This document shows, piece after piece, positions 26,068 to 34,442 of a DNA stretch of 64,000 nt. The notes beneath the pieces are model-generated. The model saw only the letters and a list, made by a program, of their open reading frames with translations. It did not search any database and was not told the DNA's origin. The position numbers and the translations under genes were made by a program. Location of the stretch: NCBI GenBank assembly GCA_017501255.1, contig JAFVXE010000028.1, positions 1 to 64,000 on the forward strand. Reading direction: 5' to 3'. Every line of letters begins with the position of its first letter. Position 1 is the stretch's first letter. This DNA is from Clostridia bacterium (lineage in GTDB: Bacteria; Bacillota; Clostridia; Christensenellales; Aristaeellaceae).

Positions 26068-27795
26068 TTACAGCTTGCACTCCAGCTTGGCCAGTTCATC
26101 CACCACATAGTTGTAGATGAAGTCCACAGCTTCTTCCACAGGCTTGCGCTCCTGCATGGACTTATCGCGGGTGGAAATCTCAATGGTGCCAGCCTTGAGG
26201 CCCTTGGGGCTGACGATCACACGCACCGGCACACCGAACAGGTCGGCATCGGCAAACATAACGCCAGCACTGACAGGACGGTCATCCCAGATCACTTCGA
26301 TGCCCTTGGCGGTCAGTTCGTCGTAGATCTTCTGGGACATTGCGGCCACTTCCTCGTTGTCGGGGCGCATGGAGCACAGATGCACGTGCCAGGGAGCGAT
26401 GGAGATGGGCCAGATGGGGCCGTAATCGTCACGATGGGCTTCGCAGACGGAAGCAGCCAGACGGCCCACGCCGATGCCATAGCAGCCCATGATGGGATTC
26501 TTCAGGCTGCCGTCCTGATCCACATAGGTCATGCCCATGCTTTCGGTGTACTTGGTGCCCAACTGGAAGATGTTGCCCACCTCGATACCACGGGAGGTAT
26601 AGATGCTGGGCTTGCCGCATACGGGGCAGATGCCGCCATCGTAAGCCTTGGCTACATCCACATATTCCACATCGCCGATGTCACGGGCAATGTTCAGGCC
26701 GGTCAGGTGAGCGTCTGCCTCATTGGCACCGCAGACCAGCGCATTCAGGCCCTTCAGGGAAGCATCGAATACCACACGCACTTCGCCGGAGATCCCCTTG
26801 GGGCCGATAAAGCCGGCGCACAGGGGGCTGTTTTCGGTCAGTTCAGCGGGATGGATCTCTGCCTTGATATGGTTGCGCAGCTTGGTTTCATTGATATCCA
26901 GATCGCCACGCAGGAAGGCTACCACATACTTGTCCGTCAGGTTCTCCTGATACACGACGGCTTTGCAGGTCTGGTCGGCACGCACATTCAGGAAAGCGCA
27001 CAGATCTTCGATGGTCTTTACATCGGGGGTGGAAACCTTGGTCAGTTCAGCCACTTCGCCAGCTTCGCCGTTGACGATGCAGGGAGCCGCTTCCATGTTG
27101 GCACGGTAGTCGCAATCGTGGCACAGCACGATGGTATCCTCGCCCACGGGAGTCAGCAGCATATACTCATGGGAAACCTTGCCGCCCATCATGCCGCTGT
27201 CGGAAGCCACAGCCACCACTTCCTTCACACCGGCACGGGCAAAGATGCGGTTGTAGGCATCGTAGCAAATCTGATAGTAGTTTTCCAAATCCTCCTGAGA
27301 GGTATGGAAGGAATAGGCATCCTTCATGGTGAACTCACGCACACGGATGAGGCCGCCACGGCAGCGGGGTTCATCACGGAACTTGGTCTGAATCTGATAG
27401 ATCATGAAGGGATACTGGGTGTAGCTGTCGGCAACGTCACGCACGAAATGCACGGAGGCTTCTTCGTGGGTCATGCCCAGCACCATATCCGCACCGGAGC
27501 GATCCTTGAAGCGCAGCAGCTCGGAACCGATGGATTCAAAGCGGCCGGATTCCTGCCAGAGGGTGGCGGGCATGGTGACGGGGAAGAGAAGTTCCTGACC
27601 GTCAATGCGGTTCATTTCCTCACGGATGATCTTCTCGATCTTGGCGGTAACACGCTTGGTTGCCGGGAACAGGGTGAAGATGCCGTTGCCCACGGGCTTG
27701 ATGTAGCCGCCGCGCATCATCAGCGCCTGAGAGGCGATCTGGCAATCGGCGGGGGTTTCCTTATAACGCTTGGAGACCAGATTTTTCAGTTTCAT
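26068..27795 (-). CDS. proS: prolyl-tRNA synthetase
   Basis: Class II synthetase charging tRNA(Pro). 575 aa, the bacterial form with an editing (INS, YbaK-like) domain between motifs 2 and 3. Motif 1 region FPVTMPATLWQESGR, motif 2 FRDEPRCRGGLIRVREFTMK (positions 139-158), motif 3 GCYGIGVGRLAASV. The start MKLKNLVSKRYKETP at 27795 follows AAAGGAGAAAG; frames upstream run into the T-box terminator. Controlled by the T-box at 27885-28108. The free-standing YbaK deacylase at 3004 may complement its editing. Confidence 0.97.
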   Translation of the reverse strand: MKLKNLVSKRYKETPADCQIASQALMMRGGYIKPVGNGIFTLFPATKRVTAKIEKIIREEMNRIDGQELLFPVTMPATLWQESGRFESIGSELLRFKDRSGADMVLGMTHEEASVHFVRDVADSYTQYPFMIYQIQTKFRDEPRCRGGLIRVREFTMKDAYSFHTSQEDLENYYQICYDAYNRIFARAGVKEVVAVASDSGMMGGKVSHEYMLLTPVGEDTIVLCHDCDYRANMEAAPCIVNGEAGEVAELTKVSTPDVKTIEDLCAFLNVRADQTCKAVVYQENLTDKYVVAFLRGDLDINETKLRNHIKAEIHPAELTENSPLCAGFIGPKGISGEVRVVFDASLKGLNALVCGANEADAHLTGLNIARDIGDVEYVDVAKAYDGGICPVCGKPSIYTSRGIEVGNIFQLGTKYTESMGMTYVDQDGSLKNPIMGCYGIGVGRLAASVCEAHRDDYGPIWPISIAPWHVHLCSMRPDNEEVAAMSQKIYDELTAKGIEVIWDDRPVSAGVMFADADLFGVPVRVIVSPKGLKAGTIEISTRDKSMQERKPVEEAVDFIYNYVVDELAKLECKL

Positions 27796-27884
27796 AGCGT
27801 TCTTTCTCCTTTCTTCTTTGGGGAGACCGTGCCGGTCAAAACCGGCTGTATTGCCCGAATGGGACTGAGGTTCTGTACTCATAA

Positions 27885-28108
27885 CAAAACGCCCCGCCCC
27901 TGAGCCTGCAGGGGCGAAGCGATGCTTCGCGGTACCACCTTGCTTCAGCGCAAATGCGCCCTCGTATGCTCTGTAACGGGAGCGCCCGGTGAATTTTCAT
28001 CCACGTACTCGGGAGATGGGGGCTTTTCTCGCCGGACGCATACCTTTCAGCCTGGGGTATGCTCTCTGAAGACGCAGCGCATGGAAGCGGTCTCTGTCAA
28101 CGTACGCA
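27885..28108 (-). promoter_or_regulatory. T-box leader of proS
   Basis: Minus strand holds the canonical T-box sequence GGTGGTACCGCG (27928-27939), preceded by a stem-I region with AGAGAGCATACC and GGCTGAAAGG and a strong stem-III (CGGGCGCTCCCG). It is followed by a terminator GCCCCTG...CAGGGGC-GGGGCGTTTTG. Uncharged tRNA(Pro) would stabilise the antiterminator. A CCC proline codon followed by a purine lies in the expected specifier zone, but which triplet is read was not fixed. Confidence 0.93.
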
Positions 28109-28112
28109 TATC

Positions 28113-28141
28113 ATTGTACCGATTCAGCGGCAAAAGTGCAA
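28113..28141 (-). promoter_or_regulatory. sigma-A promoter of the T-box/proS transcript
   Basis: Minus strand TTGCAC (28136-28141), 17-base spacer, TACAAT (28113-28118), just ahead of the T-box. Confidence 0.78.
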
Positions 28142-28170
28142 GTCTTTTTTTGGTTTGTTTGGGAAAAGTT

Positions 28171-28206
28171 CAAAAGAACCCGCCACAAAGCATCGTTCGC
28201 GGCGGG
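28171..28206 (-). terminator. intrinsic terminator of the pilus-like operon
   Basis: Minus strand CCCGCC (28201-28206 complement) pairs with GGCGGG (28179-28184 complement), with TTCTTTTG following. It ends the operon 37 bases after pilT. Confidence 0.65.
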
Positions 28207-28242
28207 AAGGAGTATTCAGCGCTCAGCACAGCTATGGCAATA

Positions 28243-29313
28243 TTATCCCAGTTTCTTGGCCATCAATTCCTGATTGATGGAATACATCAGCGCATTTTCC
28301 TTGGTGATCTTACCGGCTTTGTACAGGCGCATAATATCGGTATCCATGGTGAACATTCCCTGCGCCGCACCAGCGTAGATCACGTTATCCATCTGGTGCA
28401 CCTTGCCCTCACGGATCATGTTGGAAATGGCGTTATCCACGATCATTACTTCAAAAGCTGCCACCAGCCCGCCATCAGTGGAGGGAATCAACTGCTGGCT
28501 GACAACCGCCTTCAGCACCAGCGACAGCTGCATACGCACCTGTGCCTGCTGGCTGGAGGGGAAGGAGTCCACAATACGGTCAATGGTCTTGCTGGCGCCC
28601 ACCGTATGCAGGGTGGACAAAAGCAGGTGACCGGTCTCAGCGGCGGTCAATGCAGTCTGGATGGTTTCGTAGTCGCGCATTTCACCCAGAAGGATCACAT
28701 CCGGGGCCTGACGCAGGGCGCTGCGCAGGGCATGGGCAAAGTTCTGGGTATCGTTCATGATTTCACGCTGGGTAACGATGCTCATCTTGTGGGGATGGAT
28801 GAACTCAATGGGGTCTTCCAGCGTGATGATATGGGCATTGGCTTCGCTGTTGATGCGGTCAATAATGCAGCTGAGGGTGGTGCTCTTGCCGCTGCCCGCA
28901 GGACCGGTGACCAGCACCATTCCCTGACGGCGGCTGCTCAAATCCATAACCACCTGAGGGATGCCCAGATTGGCAGGATTGGGCAGGTCAAAGGGCACGG
29001 CGCGCAAAACGGCGGCAAAGGTGCCTCTTTGCTTGAATGCATTGCAGCGGAAACGGCCCACCTGCGCCAGACCGAAGGAGAAGTCGTCGTCGCCCTCCTC
29101 CGCCAGGCGGCTGATATCACGGCCACCGGCCATTTCATAAATCTGCTTGATATAGTTGGTGCATTCCACGGTACCCTGTTTCCCATCGGTCAAAGGAACA
29201 AACTTTTCGTTAACCTTGGTGGTGATGGGCGAACCGGGAATAATATAGATATCCGAGCCGCCCTTGAGCAGGGTGTCCCGAAGCATGGTTTTCAAGGCTT
29301 CAAAATCTTGCAT
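28243..29313 (-). CDS. pilT: PilT-type pilus retraction ATPase
   Basis: 356-aa GspE/PilT superfamily ATPase. Walker A GPAGSGKSTTL, Asp box TLEDPIEF, Walker B with ILLGEMRD, and His box HLLLSTLHT are all present; the N-terminal PAS-like domain (SDIYIIPGSPITTKVNEKF) is the short PilT form. Family role: depolymerising type IV pili for twitching. ATG 29313 is 3 bases past the upstream stop. Last gene of the operon. No PilB-like assembly ATPase is in the window. Confidence 0.93.
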   Translation of the reverse strand: MQDFEALKTMLRDTLLKGGSDIYIIPGSPITTKVNEKFVPLTDGKQGTVECTNYIKQIYEMAGGRDISRLAEEGDDDFSFGLAQVGRFRCNAFKQRGTFAAVLRAVPFDLPNPANLGIPQVVMDLSSRRQGMVLVTGPAGSGKSTTLSCIIDRINSEANAHIITLEDPIEFIHPHKMSIVTQREIMNDTQNFAHALRSALRQAPDVILLGEMRDYETIQTALTAAETGHLLLSTLHTVGASKTIDRIVDSFPSSQQAQVRMQLSLVLKAVVSQQLIPSTDGGLVAAFEVMIVDNAISNMIREGKVHQMDNVIYAGAAQGMFTMDTDIMRLYKAGKITKENALMYSINQELMAKKLG

Positions 29314-29315
29314 TC

Positions 29316-29777
29316 TCAATCACCCATCAAAACAAGATAGTCATTTTCCATGTCGTTGCGGCTGTCCACAACCCGATGCTCAATGATGCAGTACCGTTGC
29401 GCACCTTCCGTTACCAGCCCACGCACGAAAACCGCCTGACTGTATTCCGTTTCCACGGAGAAGGTGAAGCTGAGGCCGTCGTCGGTTTCCTCCCAGGAAA
29501 CTCCTTCCGGGCTGTTGGTTTCATACCAGTTCAGGTCGGCTTCCTCCGCTTTGCCGGCCAACAGCACCGCATCCACCTCCGCCAGCTTCCGCTGGGCCTG
29601 ATCGGCAGCCACATAATAGCTGGAGCCTATTTCTGCATTGCGGCGGGTCATGCTTTCATTGGAGCGGGCGCTGCCAAAGGCCAGCAGGGAAAGAGCCGTC
29701 ATCGCCAGCACCACCAGAATCATCAGAACGGAGGATACGCCAACGCCTACACGCTGCTGTGAGTCTTGCCTCTTCAT
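29316..29777 (-). CDS. pilus-operon exported protein, PilX-like
   Basis: 153 aa, with one N-terminal membrane helix (VLMILVVLAMTALSLLAFGS) preceded by a short positive stretch, then a soluble domain (WYETNSPEGVSWEETDDG). The organisation is that of a minor pilin or PilX-type protein, but no canonical prepilin cleavage motif is seen. Its start overlaps the upstream stop by four bases (ATGA), so it is a true operon member. Function inferred only from context. Confidence 0.7.
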   Translation of the reverse strand: MKRQDSQQRVGVGVSSVLMILVVLAMTALSLLAFGSARSNESMTRRNAEIGSSYYVAADQAQRKLAEVDAVLLAGKAEEADLNWYETNSPEGVSWEETDDGLSFTFSVETEYSQAVFVRGLVTEGAQRYCIIEHRVVDSRNDMENDYLVLMGD

Positions 29778-30175
29778 TGCACACCCTCCTTTGGCACATA
29801 GAGGGATACCGGCAGGGAAAGGATCTCTGTGTTATCCTTCCGGGCGGTTACCGTGGAGCTGAGCAGGGTTCCGGCAGGGGTTTCCTCCCGCTGGCAGTAT
29901 ACGTACAGGTCAAAGCCGTGCTCATCGCAACGGAAATAGCTGCCATCCCCGCCGCTGAAATCCTGGGAGAGCAACAAAGCAGAGGGTTCCTCGCTGACGC
30001 TGAGCTGCTCTGCAACATCCTGACAGGCCATCAGCGCATGGCGAAGTTGAACGCTTTCATGGGACTTTTCATGGGCAGAAGCGAATACCCGCACCATAAT
30101 CACCTGTGACAGAGAGAAAAAGAGGATCACGATCAACAGTTCAATCAACAGAATGTTGCCCTGATATTTTTTCAT
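29774..30175 (-). CDS. type IV pilin-like protein
   Basis: 133 aa. The N-terminus MKKYQGNILLIELLIVILFF resembles a prepilin: short charged leader, then a hydrophobic helix with a Glu at the +5-like position. The family's Gly before the cleavage site is not clearly placed. Soluble domain has two Cys (FRCDEHGFDLYVYCQ). ATGA overlap with the gene upstream. Confidence 0.72.
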   Translation of the reverse strand: MKKYQGNILLIELLIVILFFSLSQVIMVRVFASAHEKSHESVQLRHALMACQDVAEQLSVSEEPSALLLSQDFSGGDGSYFRCDEHGFDLYVYCQREETPAGTLLSSTVTARKDNTEILSLPVSLYVPKEGVQ

Positions 30176-30681
30176 TGGGGCACCTCCTGAGAACGCAGCG
30201 CAATATGCAATTCCTCCTTCGAGCCATCCGGCAGCACCACAGCCGCCGTCAGCAGGCGGGGGGATTCCATTGCAAAGCGAAGCTCCTGCACATCCGCCAG
30301 CGGGTCGCCCAGTTCGGGTCTGAAAGCGTCCCAGGCATCGCAGTAATACTCCCGCATTTCGCCATCCATGGCGTAAATCCGGGTCTGATATACTTCGTTT
30401 TCCCAGTATTCATCCAGGCACAGATACTGAATGCCGTCTTCCTCGTGGATGGAGACCGCTTCTGCGCTGTCCATGGCATGGGTCTTGTTCAGCAGGTAGC
30501 TGAGCACAATCTGCGCTTCGCTGTTGCCCACGGAGGCTTCGCTGACGCTCTGATACGCCCGCATACCGGTCAGCGTCAGCGTAACGGCCAGAACGGCAAA
30601 GAGGGCGATCAGGCAAAAGATGAACAGACCGCCAATGGCGTGACTGGTCATGGCATTGACCTGCTTTTTCTGCTTATTCAT
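30172..30681 (-). CDS. pilus-operon membrane-anchored protein
   Basis: 169 aa, one N-terminal membrane helix (GGLFIFCLIALFAVLAVTLT) and a soluble domain resembling the DUF4860-type proteins of clostridial pilus loci (YLCLDEYWENEVYQTRIY). ATG 30681 follows GGAGGTGAGGCGG; the frame continues to a GTG at 30690 that has no better site. It overlaps the end of the upstream gene by 8 bases. Role inferred from position. Confidence 0.7.
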   Translation of the reverse strand: MNKQKKQVNAMTSHAIGGLFIFCLIALFAVLAVTLTLTGMRAYQSVSEASVGNSEAQIVLSYLLNKTHAMDSAEAVSIHEEDGIQYLCLDEYWENEVYQTRIYAMDGEMREYYCDAWDAFRPELGDPLADVQELRFAMESPRLLTAAVVLPDGSKEELHIALRSQEVPQ

Positions 30682-31003
30682 CCGCCTCACCTCCGATGGT
30701 CAGAATGCGGATATCCGGCAGCAGGTTGGAAGCAAAGCTATCCAACTGCACGATATATTTGTTTTCGTCGTAGGTGAGACCGTAGTGTTGTTTCAGCTCC
30801 CCTGCATCATCCGGGTAGCGGCCTTCCACAGCATAGCAAAGAATGGCGCAGCGGCGCACGGAGTTCTCCAGCTCTGCCATCTTCTCGTTTTCACTGGCGT
30901 TATTCACAGTGGATGCGCCGTACATCAATGCAGCGATCATCACGGCAAAAACGAGGATCGTCAGCACAGCGCCTTTCCATATACTGTTCTTTTCCACTTT
31001 CAC
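30674..31003 (-). CDS. minor pilin-like protein
   Basis: 109 aa with a single N-terminal helix (AVLTILVFAVMIAALMYGAS) followed by a pilin-like amphipathic helix (ENEKMAELENSVRRCAILCYAVEG). The latter ends in the YPDDAGELKQHYGL pattern often seen in major pilins after the first helix. No leader motif of GFTLIE type. Best candidate in the operon for the main pilus subunit, but this is inference. Confidence 0.72.
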   Translation of the reverse strand: MKVEKNSIWKGAVLTILVFAVMIAALMYGASTVNNASENEKMAELENSVRRCAILCYAVEGRYPDDAGELKQHYGLTYDENKYIVQLDSFASNLLPDIRILTIGGEADE

Positions 31004-31047
31004 GGTCTTTCCCTCCCTTCCCGTTGAGATGCGTTACAGCCTGCGCC

Positions 31048-32085
31048 TTAGCCGATGCTGCTCATGATGCTCAGCAGCGGTAGCATGACAGACATCAGAA
31101 TGGCACCGATAATCACGGACATCAGCGCCACCAGTGTGGGCTCGATGATGGAGACCAGATGACCGATCTGGGTGTTGACTTCTTCATCATACAGGGCAGC
31201 CAGCTTGCTCATGACCCGGTCGGTCTGACCGGCTCGGAAACCAACGGAGATCATGCGGCAATGCAGGGGTTCAAAGATGCCGGTTTCGCTGACAGCATCC
31301 GGGAAGGAAACGCCCTCGTCCATCTTTTCACGGCACTTGGTCACCCGTTCCTTGAGACGCTTGTTGGTGAACAGGTTCTCAATCAGCTCCATGCTCTCCT
31401 CCAGCGGGAAACCGCTGCGGAGCATCATGCCCAGCGTGGAGGCAAAACGGGAGGCAGACAGCTTCTGCTCCAGATTGCGCAGGGGCTTGATGGTATTTTG
31501 CAGCCACTGGAGCACCTTCTGGCTGCCATCCAGCTTAATGACCAGCAAAAGAAGAAGCACAAGCAGCAGGACAACACCGGCAGCAATCAAGGTGAACTTG
31601 CCGAAATTGACCGCCACATTCATCCAGCCAGCGCTGGAGGAAGAATCAAAGCTGCCGTACACACTGTCAAAAATGGGCAGCACCTGCGTTACCAGCACGC
31701 CGATAATCAGCGCCATCATCACGATCAGCAAAAGCGGATAGAACAGCGCACTCTTGATGGAACGGCGGTTGGCGGCTTCACGCTCATAGTACATGGACAG
31801 TTCTTCCATCACGCTGTCCAGTTCACCAGTTTTCTCGCCGATCTCCGTCATGGAAATCAGATAATCGGGGAACATACCTGCTTCCTTGAAGCCCATGGTC
31901 AGGCTGCCGGTTTCCATCACGGTGATGCTCAGCGTATCGAAACCCTTCTCAAAACGGGTTCCCTTGTAGTTTTCACAAAGTGCTTCCACACCATCGTGGA
32001 CGGGCAGACCGGCACGGAGCACCAATGCCACCTGTTCGCACAGAACAGACAGTTCCTCGTTGCTCAGACGAAGTTTACGGCTCAT
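31048..32085 (-). CDS. PilC/type II secretion F platform protein
   Basis: 345-aa inner-membrane platform protein with two T2SSF domains. First domain has LSVLCEQVALVLRAGLPVHD, the second ASTLGMMLRSGFPLEESMEL, and the protein ends in the typical hydrophobic stretch LVALMSVIIGAILMSVMLPL. It couples the ATPase to pilus assembly. GAAGGAGG precedes ATG 32085; the longer frame upstream overlaps the preceding gene. Confidence 0.92.
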   Translation of the reverse strand: MSRKLRLSNEELSVLCEQVALVLRAGLPVHDGVEALCENYKGTRFEKGFDTLSITVMETGSLTMGFKEAGMFPDYLISMTEIGEKTGELDSVMEELSMYYEREAANRRSIKSALFYPLLLIVMMALIIGVLVTQVLPIFDSVYGSFDSSSSAGWMNVAVNFGKFTLIAAGVVLLLVLLLLLVIKLDGSQKVLQWLQNTIKPLRNLEQKLSASRFASTLGMMLRSGFPLEESMELIENLFTNKRLKERVTKCREKMDEGVSFPDAVSETGIFEPLHCRMISVGFRAGQTDRVMSKLAALYDEEVNTQIGHLVSIIEPTLVALMSVIIGAILMSVMLPLLSIMSSIG

Positions 32086-32119
32086 GGGAGTTCCTCCTTC
32101 AAATACTGTCGATGCAGTC

Positions 32120-32959
32120 TCAATAATAGCGTTCAGTGGTATAGCGGCCAATGTTCATACACATAATATCGGATGTAATATCGCAGCGGTACCATTGGCC
32201 GTCCAGATACACCAGATTCCATGCATGATAGATCTGATCCGCATAGCCGATGACCAGCTGGGTGGGAATGCCCTGAGTGCGCAGCATTGCGGCCATCAGA
32301 GCTGCCAGATCGAAACAGATGCCCTTCTGCTCATACAGCACATTATCCACCACAGGCAAGTAACCGGTGCTCACTTTGCGGGCCTTGTCAAAATCGTAGA
32401 TCATGTGGGTTGCCATGTAGCGGTAAATCGCCTCGTACTTATCCCAGTCGTTTTCCAGGCCGTGGCACAGCTCGATGGACTTGATCACCGCATCGGAATC
32501 CGCATTGTAGTCCACATATTGATTGGGCACCGTAAAGGGAACGGTTTCGTCATCCAGCTGCACTTCAATGGTAAAATCCGCAAGGGGTTTGTATTTGCGG
32601 CCGGATGCCTGCTGGAATACCTCGACTTTGTAATTGCCATTTCCCAGCTGTAACGGGAAAACCTCATATTCGCCGTCTGCCAAAAAATCATACGACAAAG
32701 AAGCCTTGCCGCAGCTCAGGCGCACTTTCATGGGTTTATCGTTGGGGAGATGTCTGGCCATGATATAGCCCCGGTTGGCATTGCTGGTGTCGATGAGCAA
32801 GTCGCCTTCCACAAAGAGGGCCTCACCGCTGGGAATGGGCAGCAGGAAGGCTGCCACAGCGTTCAGCGTGCTGAGCAGAAAGGCAAAAAGCATCATCAGA
32901 GCAAGCAACAGCGCGCGTTGTCGCTGCCGTCCCAGGGATGCTGCATTTATCAGATTCAC
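32120..32959 (-). CDS. membrane-anchored transglutaminase-like protein
   Basis: 279 aa. N-terminal helix (RALLLALMMLFAFLLSTLNA) then a beta-rich region and a C-terminal transglutaminase-like fold with the Cys-His-Asp triad: Cys in QKGICFDLAALMAAML, His in IYHAWNLVYL, Asp in WYRCDIT. Such domains are usually peptidases or crosslinkers outside the cell. GTG 32959 is the start, with CGGAGG eight bases upstream. It leads the pilus-like operon and could process pilus or wall proteins (inference). Confidence 0.82.
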   Translation of the reverse strand: MNLINAASLGRQRQRALLLALMMLFAFLLSTLNAVAAFLLPIPSGEALFVEGDLLIDTSNANRGYIMARHLPNDKPMKVRLSCGKASLSYDFLADGEYEVFPLQLGNGNYKVEVFQQASGRKYKPLADFTIEVQLDDETVPFTVPNQYVDYNADSDAVIKSIELCHGLENDWDKYEAIYRYMATHMIYDFDKARKVSTGYLPVVDNVLYEQKGICFDLAALMAAMLRTQGIPTQLVIGYADQIYHAWNLVYLDGQWYRCDITSDIMCMNIGRYTTERYY

Positions 32960-33014
32960 CGTCTTCGCCTCCGTCCACGTTCATTCACAGGATCAGATCG
33001 GTATTCATTTTTCT

Positions 33015-33043
33015 ATTGTACATAGATTTTCCATTTCCGTCAA
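33015..33043 (-). promoter_or_regulatory. sigma-A promoter of the pilus-like operon
   Basis: Minus strand TTGACG (33038-33043), 17-base spacer, TACAAT (33015-33020). Confidence 0.75.
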
Positions 33044-33195
33044 GGGCTTCCCCTTCTTTCGCTTCATTATGTAACCGCCCTTCTTTTGCTGACAGGCAGC
33101 CAAAAAACCCACCCATATCAGGCTGCTTTCCCGACTCTATCCAGATACGTGTTTGATCTGTGCACATCTTTTGTGTGTAACCAGCAAATGCGGTC

Positions 33196-33224
33196 TTGAC
33201 ATTTTCATTGGACTGGATTATGAT
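33196..33224 (+). promoter_or_regulatory. sigma-A promoter of the HTH protein gene
   Basis: TTGACA (33196-33201), 17-base spacer, TATGAT (33219-33224). Confidence 0.75.
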
Positions 33225-33237
33225 GGAAACAGAATAC

Positions 33238-33249
33238 GAACACTTGTTC
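33238..33249 (+). promoter_or_regulatory. candidate LexA (SOS) box
   Basis: GAAC-ACTT-GTTC matches the Gram-positive LexA core GAAC-N4-GTTC. It lies 14-25 bases after the -10 hexamer, where repressor binding would block transcription. About one such match is expected by chance in 64 kb, so its placement is the main argument. Confidence 0.4.
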
Positions 33250-33338
33250 TTATTCGTGCCGGAAAATGCAGAGAACAGGAGGAATGGGGCCATTCATTCC
33301 TCCACCGGCTGACCTGAGGCTAACAAAGGAGTACTGAC

Positions 33339-33809
33339 ATGACGAAGCAAACAGAAAGCCTACAATCGTTTCTCAAAGATGGCCTGATCGACCTCGAGGA
33401 TGTACTGGCCCGCCTCGACCAGATCCATCGTGCTATTACACGGGCCAAAGGCCGTGTGAATTATCTGATGCAGAGTGCCCAGCGTGTCAACAGTCGCCTG
33501 ACCCCGGTGCGCTACGGCCGTGGTGTGGAACACAGCCGGATTGAGTATGCTGTTCTGGAAAGCGAAGCGGAACGCTGGGGTATCAGCGAGCTGGAGCAGG
33601 AACGGGATGCGCTGCTGATGACCGTCCGTCCGCTGGTGGAACGGCTGCCTGCCGGCCTGCTTCGTGCCGTTGCCACCCAGCGGATCCTTGATGGCGTGCC
33701 CTGCGGCCTGATTGCCCGGAAGATGCACTACAGCCGCAGCTATATTTACCGCCTGCTGGATGAAGCAGGAAGGCGGATGGCTGAGATGCAGAAAAACAAA
33801 AAAGCATGA
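33339..33809 (+). CDS. sigma-70-region-4-like HTH protein (DUF1492-like)
   Basis: 156-aa protein with a coiled N-terminal region and a C-terminal helix-turn-helix (QRILDGVPCGLIARKMHYSR, then SYIYRLLDEAGRRM). The layout resembles phage-type transcription activators (RinA/ArpU/DUF1492 group) that carry a sigma region 4-like HTH. No other phage genes are near. AAAGGAG precedes the ATG. A LexA-like site overlaps its promoter, which would suit a damage-induced regulator. It ends at its own hairpin. Confidence 0.7.
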   Translation: MTKQTESLQSFLKDGLIDLEDVLARLDQIHRAITRAKGRVNYLMQSAQRVNSRLTPVRYGRGVEHSRIEYAVLESEAERWGISELEQERDALLMTVRPLVERLPAGLLRAVATQRILDGVPCGLIARKMHYSRSYIYRLLDEAGRRMAEMQKNKKA

Positions 33810-33820
33810 TCATTGAACCT

Positions 33821-33860
33821 GAGAATGCGCTCTGCCGTCTTATAGGCAGAGCGCATTCTC
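33821..33860 (+). terminator. hairpin after the HTH gene
   Basis: GAGAATGCGCTCTGCC-N8-GGCAGAGCGCATTCTC, a perfect 16-bp stem. The following sequence ATAAGGTTTATC has a poor T run. Confidence 0.7.
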
Positions 33861-33959
33861 ATAAGGTTTATCTTTCAACAATCGATGCCCTCTGTGCGGC
33901 AGGAATGCGCCTTCATAAGCCCGAATACCAATCCATACCAAGGAAGGAGAGATACTCTC

Positions 33960-34442
33960 ATGGATGCGGTCACCTTTCAGACAAAGGCGCTCCAACTGGA
34001 ACGGCTGATGTTTCATGTCAGCTGGTCCATGCTGCGCCGGGAAGCCGATTGCGCCGACGCTGTGCAGGAGGCCCTGACCCGGGCATGGCAGAAGCGCAAC
34101 AGCCTGCGCAGTCCGGAGAAGTTCAAACCATGGCTGATCCGGATTCTCATCAATACCTGCAATGATATTCTCCGCCAGCAACAGAAACACCCGCTTCTGG
34201 CAAAGGAAGAAGCAATCCGGGAGGAAGCGGAACCCGAAGACCCTTTATCGGTCCGGGAAGCGGTTGAATGTCTGAAACCCGAGTGGCGAATGGTAATCCT
34301 GCTGCACTACATGGAGGGCTGTTCTGTTCATGAAATTGCGCAGATGCTGCATCTGCCGGAGGGAACGGTCAAATCCCGGCTGATGTATGCCCGCAAACGC
34401 CTGTGTATGCTGATGAAAGAAGATTGGGAGGGAGAAGCATGA
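33960..34442 (+). CDS. ECF-type RNA polymerase sigma factor (pair 1)
   Basis: 160-aa sigma-70 family factor with regions 2 and 4 only. Region 2 includes DAVQEALTRAWQKRNSLRSP and PWLIRILINTC; region 4 has the HTH MEGCSVHEIAQMLHLPEGTV followed by KSRLMYARKRL. AAGGAAGGAGAG precedes ATG 33960. Its stop overlaps the start of the anti-sigma-like gene (ATGA), the usual pairing for extracytoplasmic signalling. Confidence 0.93.
   Translation: MDAVTFQTKALQLERLMFHVSWSMLRREADCADAVQEALTRAWQKRNSLRSPEKFKPWLIRILINTCNDILRQQQKHPLLAKEEAIREEAEPEDPLSVREAVECLKPEWRMVILLHYMEGCSVHEIAQMLHLPEGTVKSRLMYARKRLCMLMKEDWEGEA

Noticed and set aside
26041..27903. A 620-codon frame antisense to proS
   Set aside because: Overlaps the T-box terminator and proS fully; no ribosome site.
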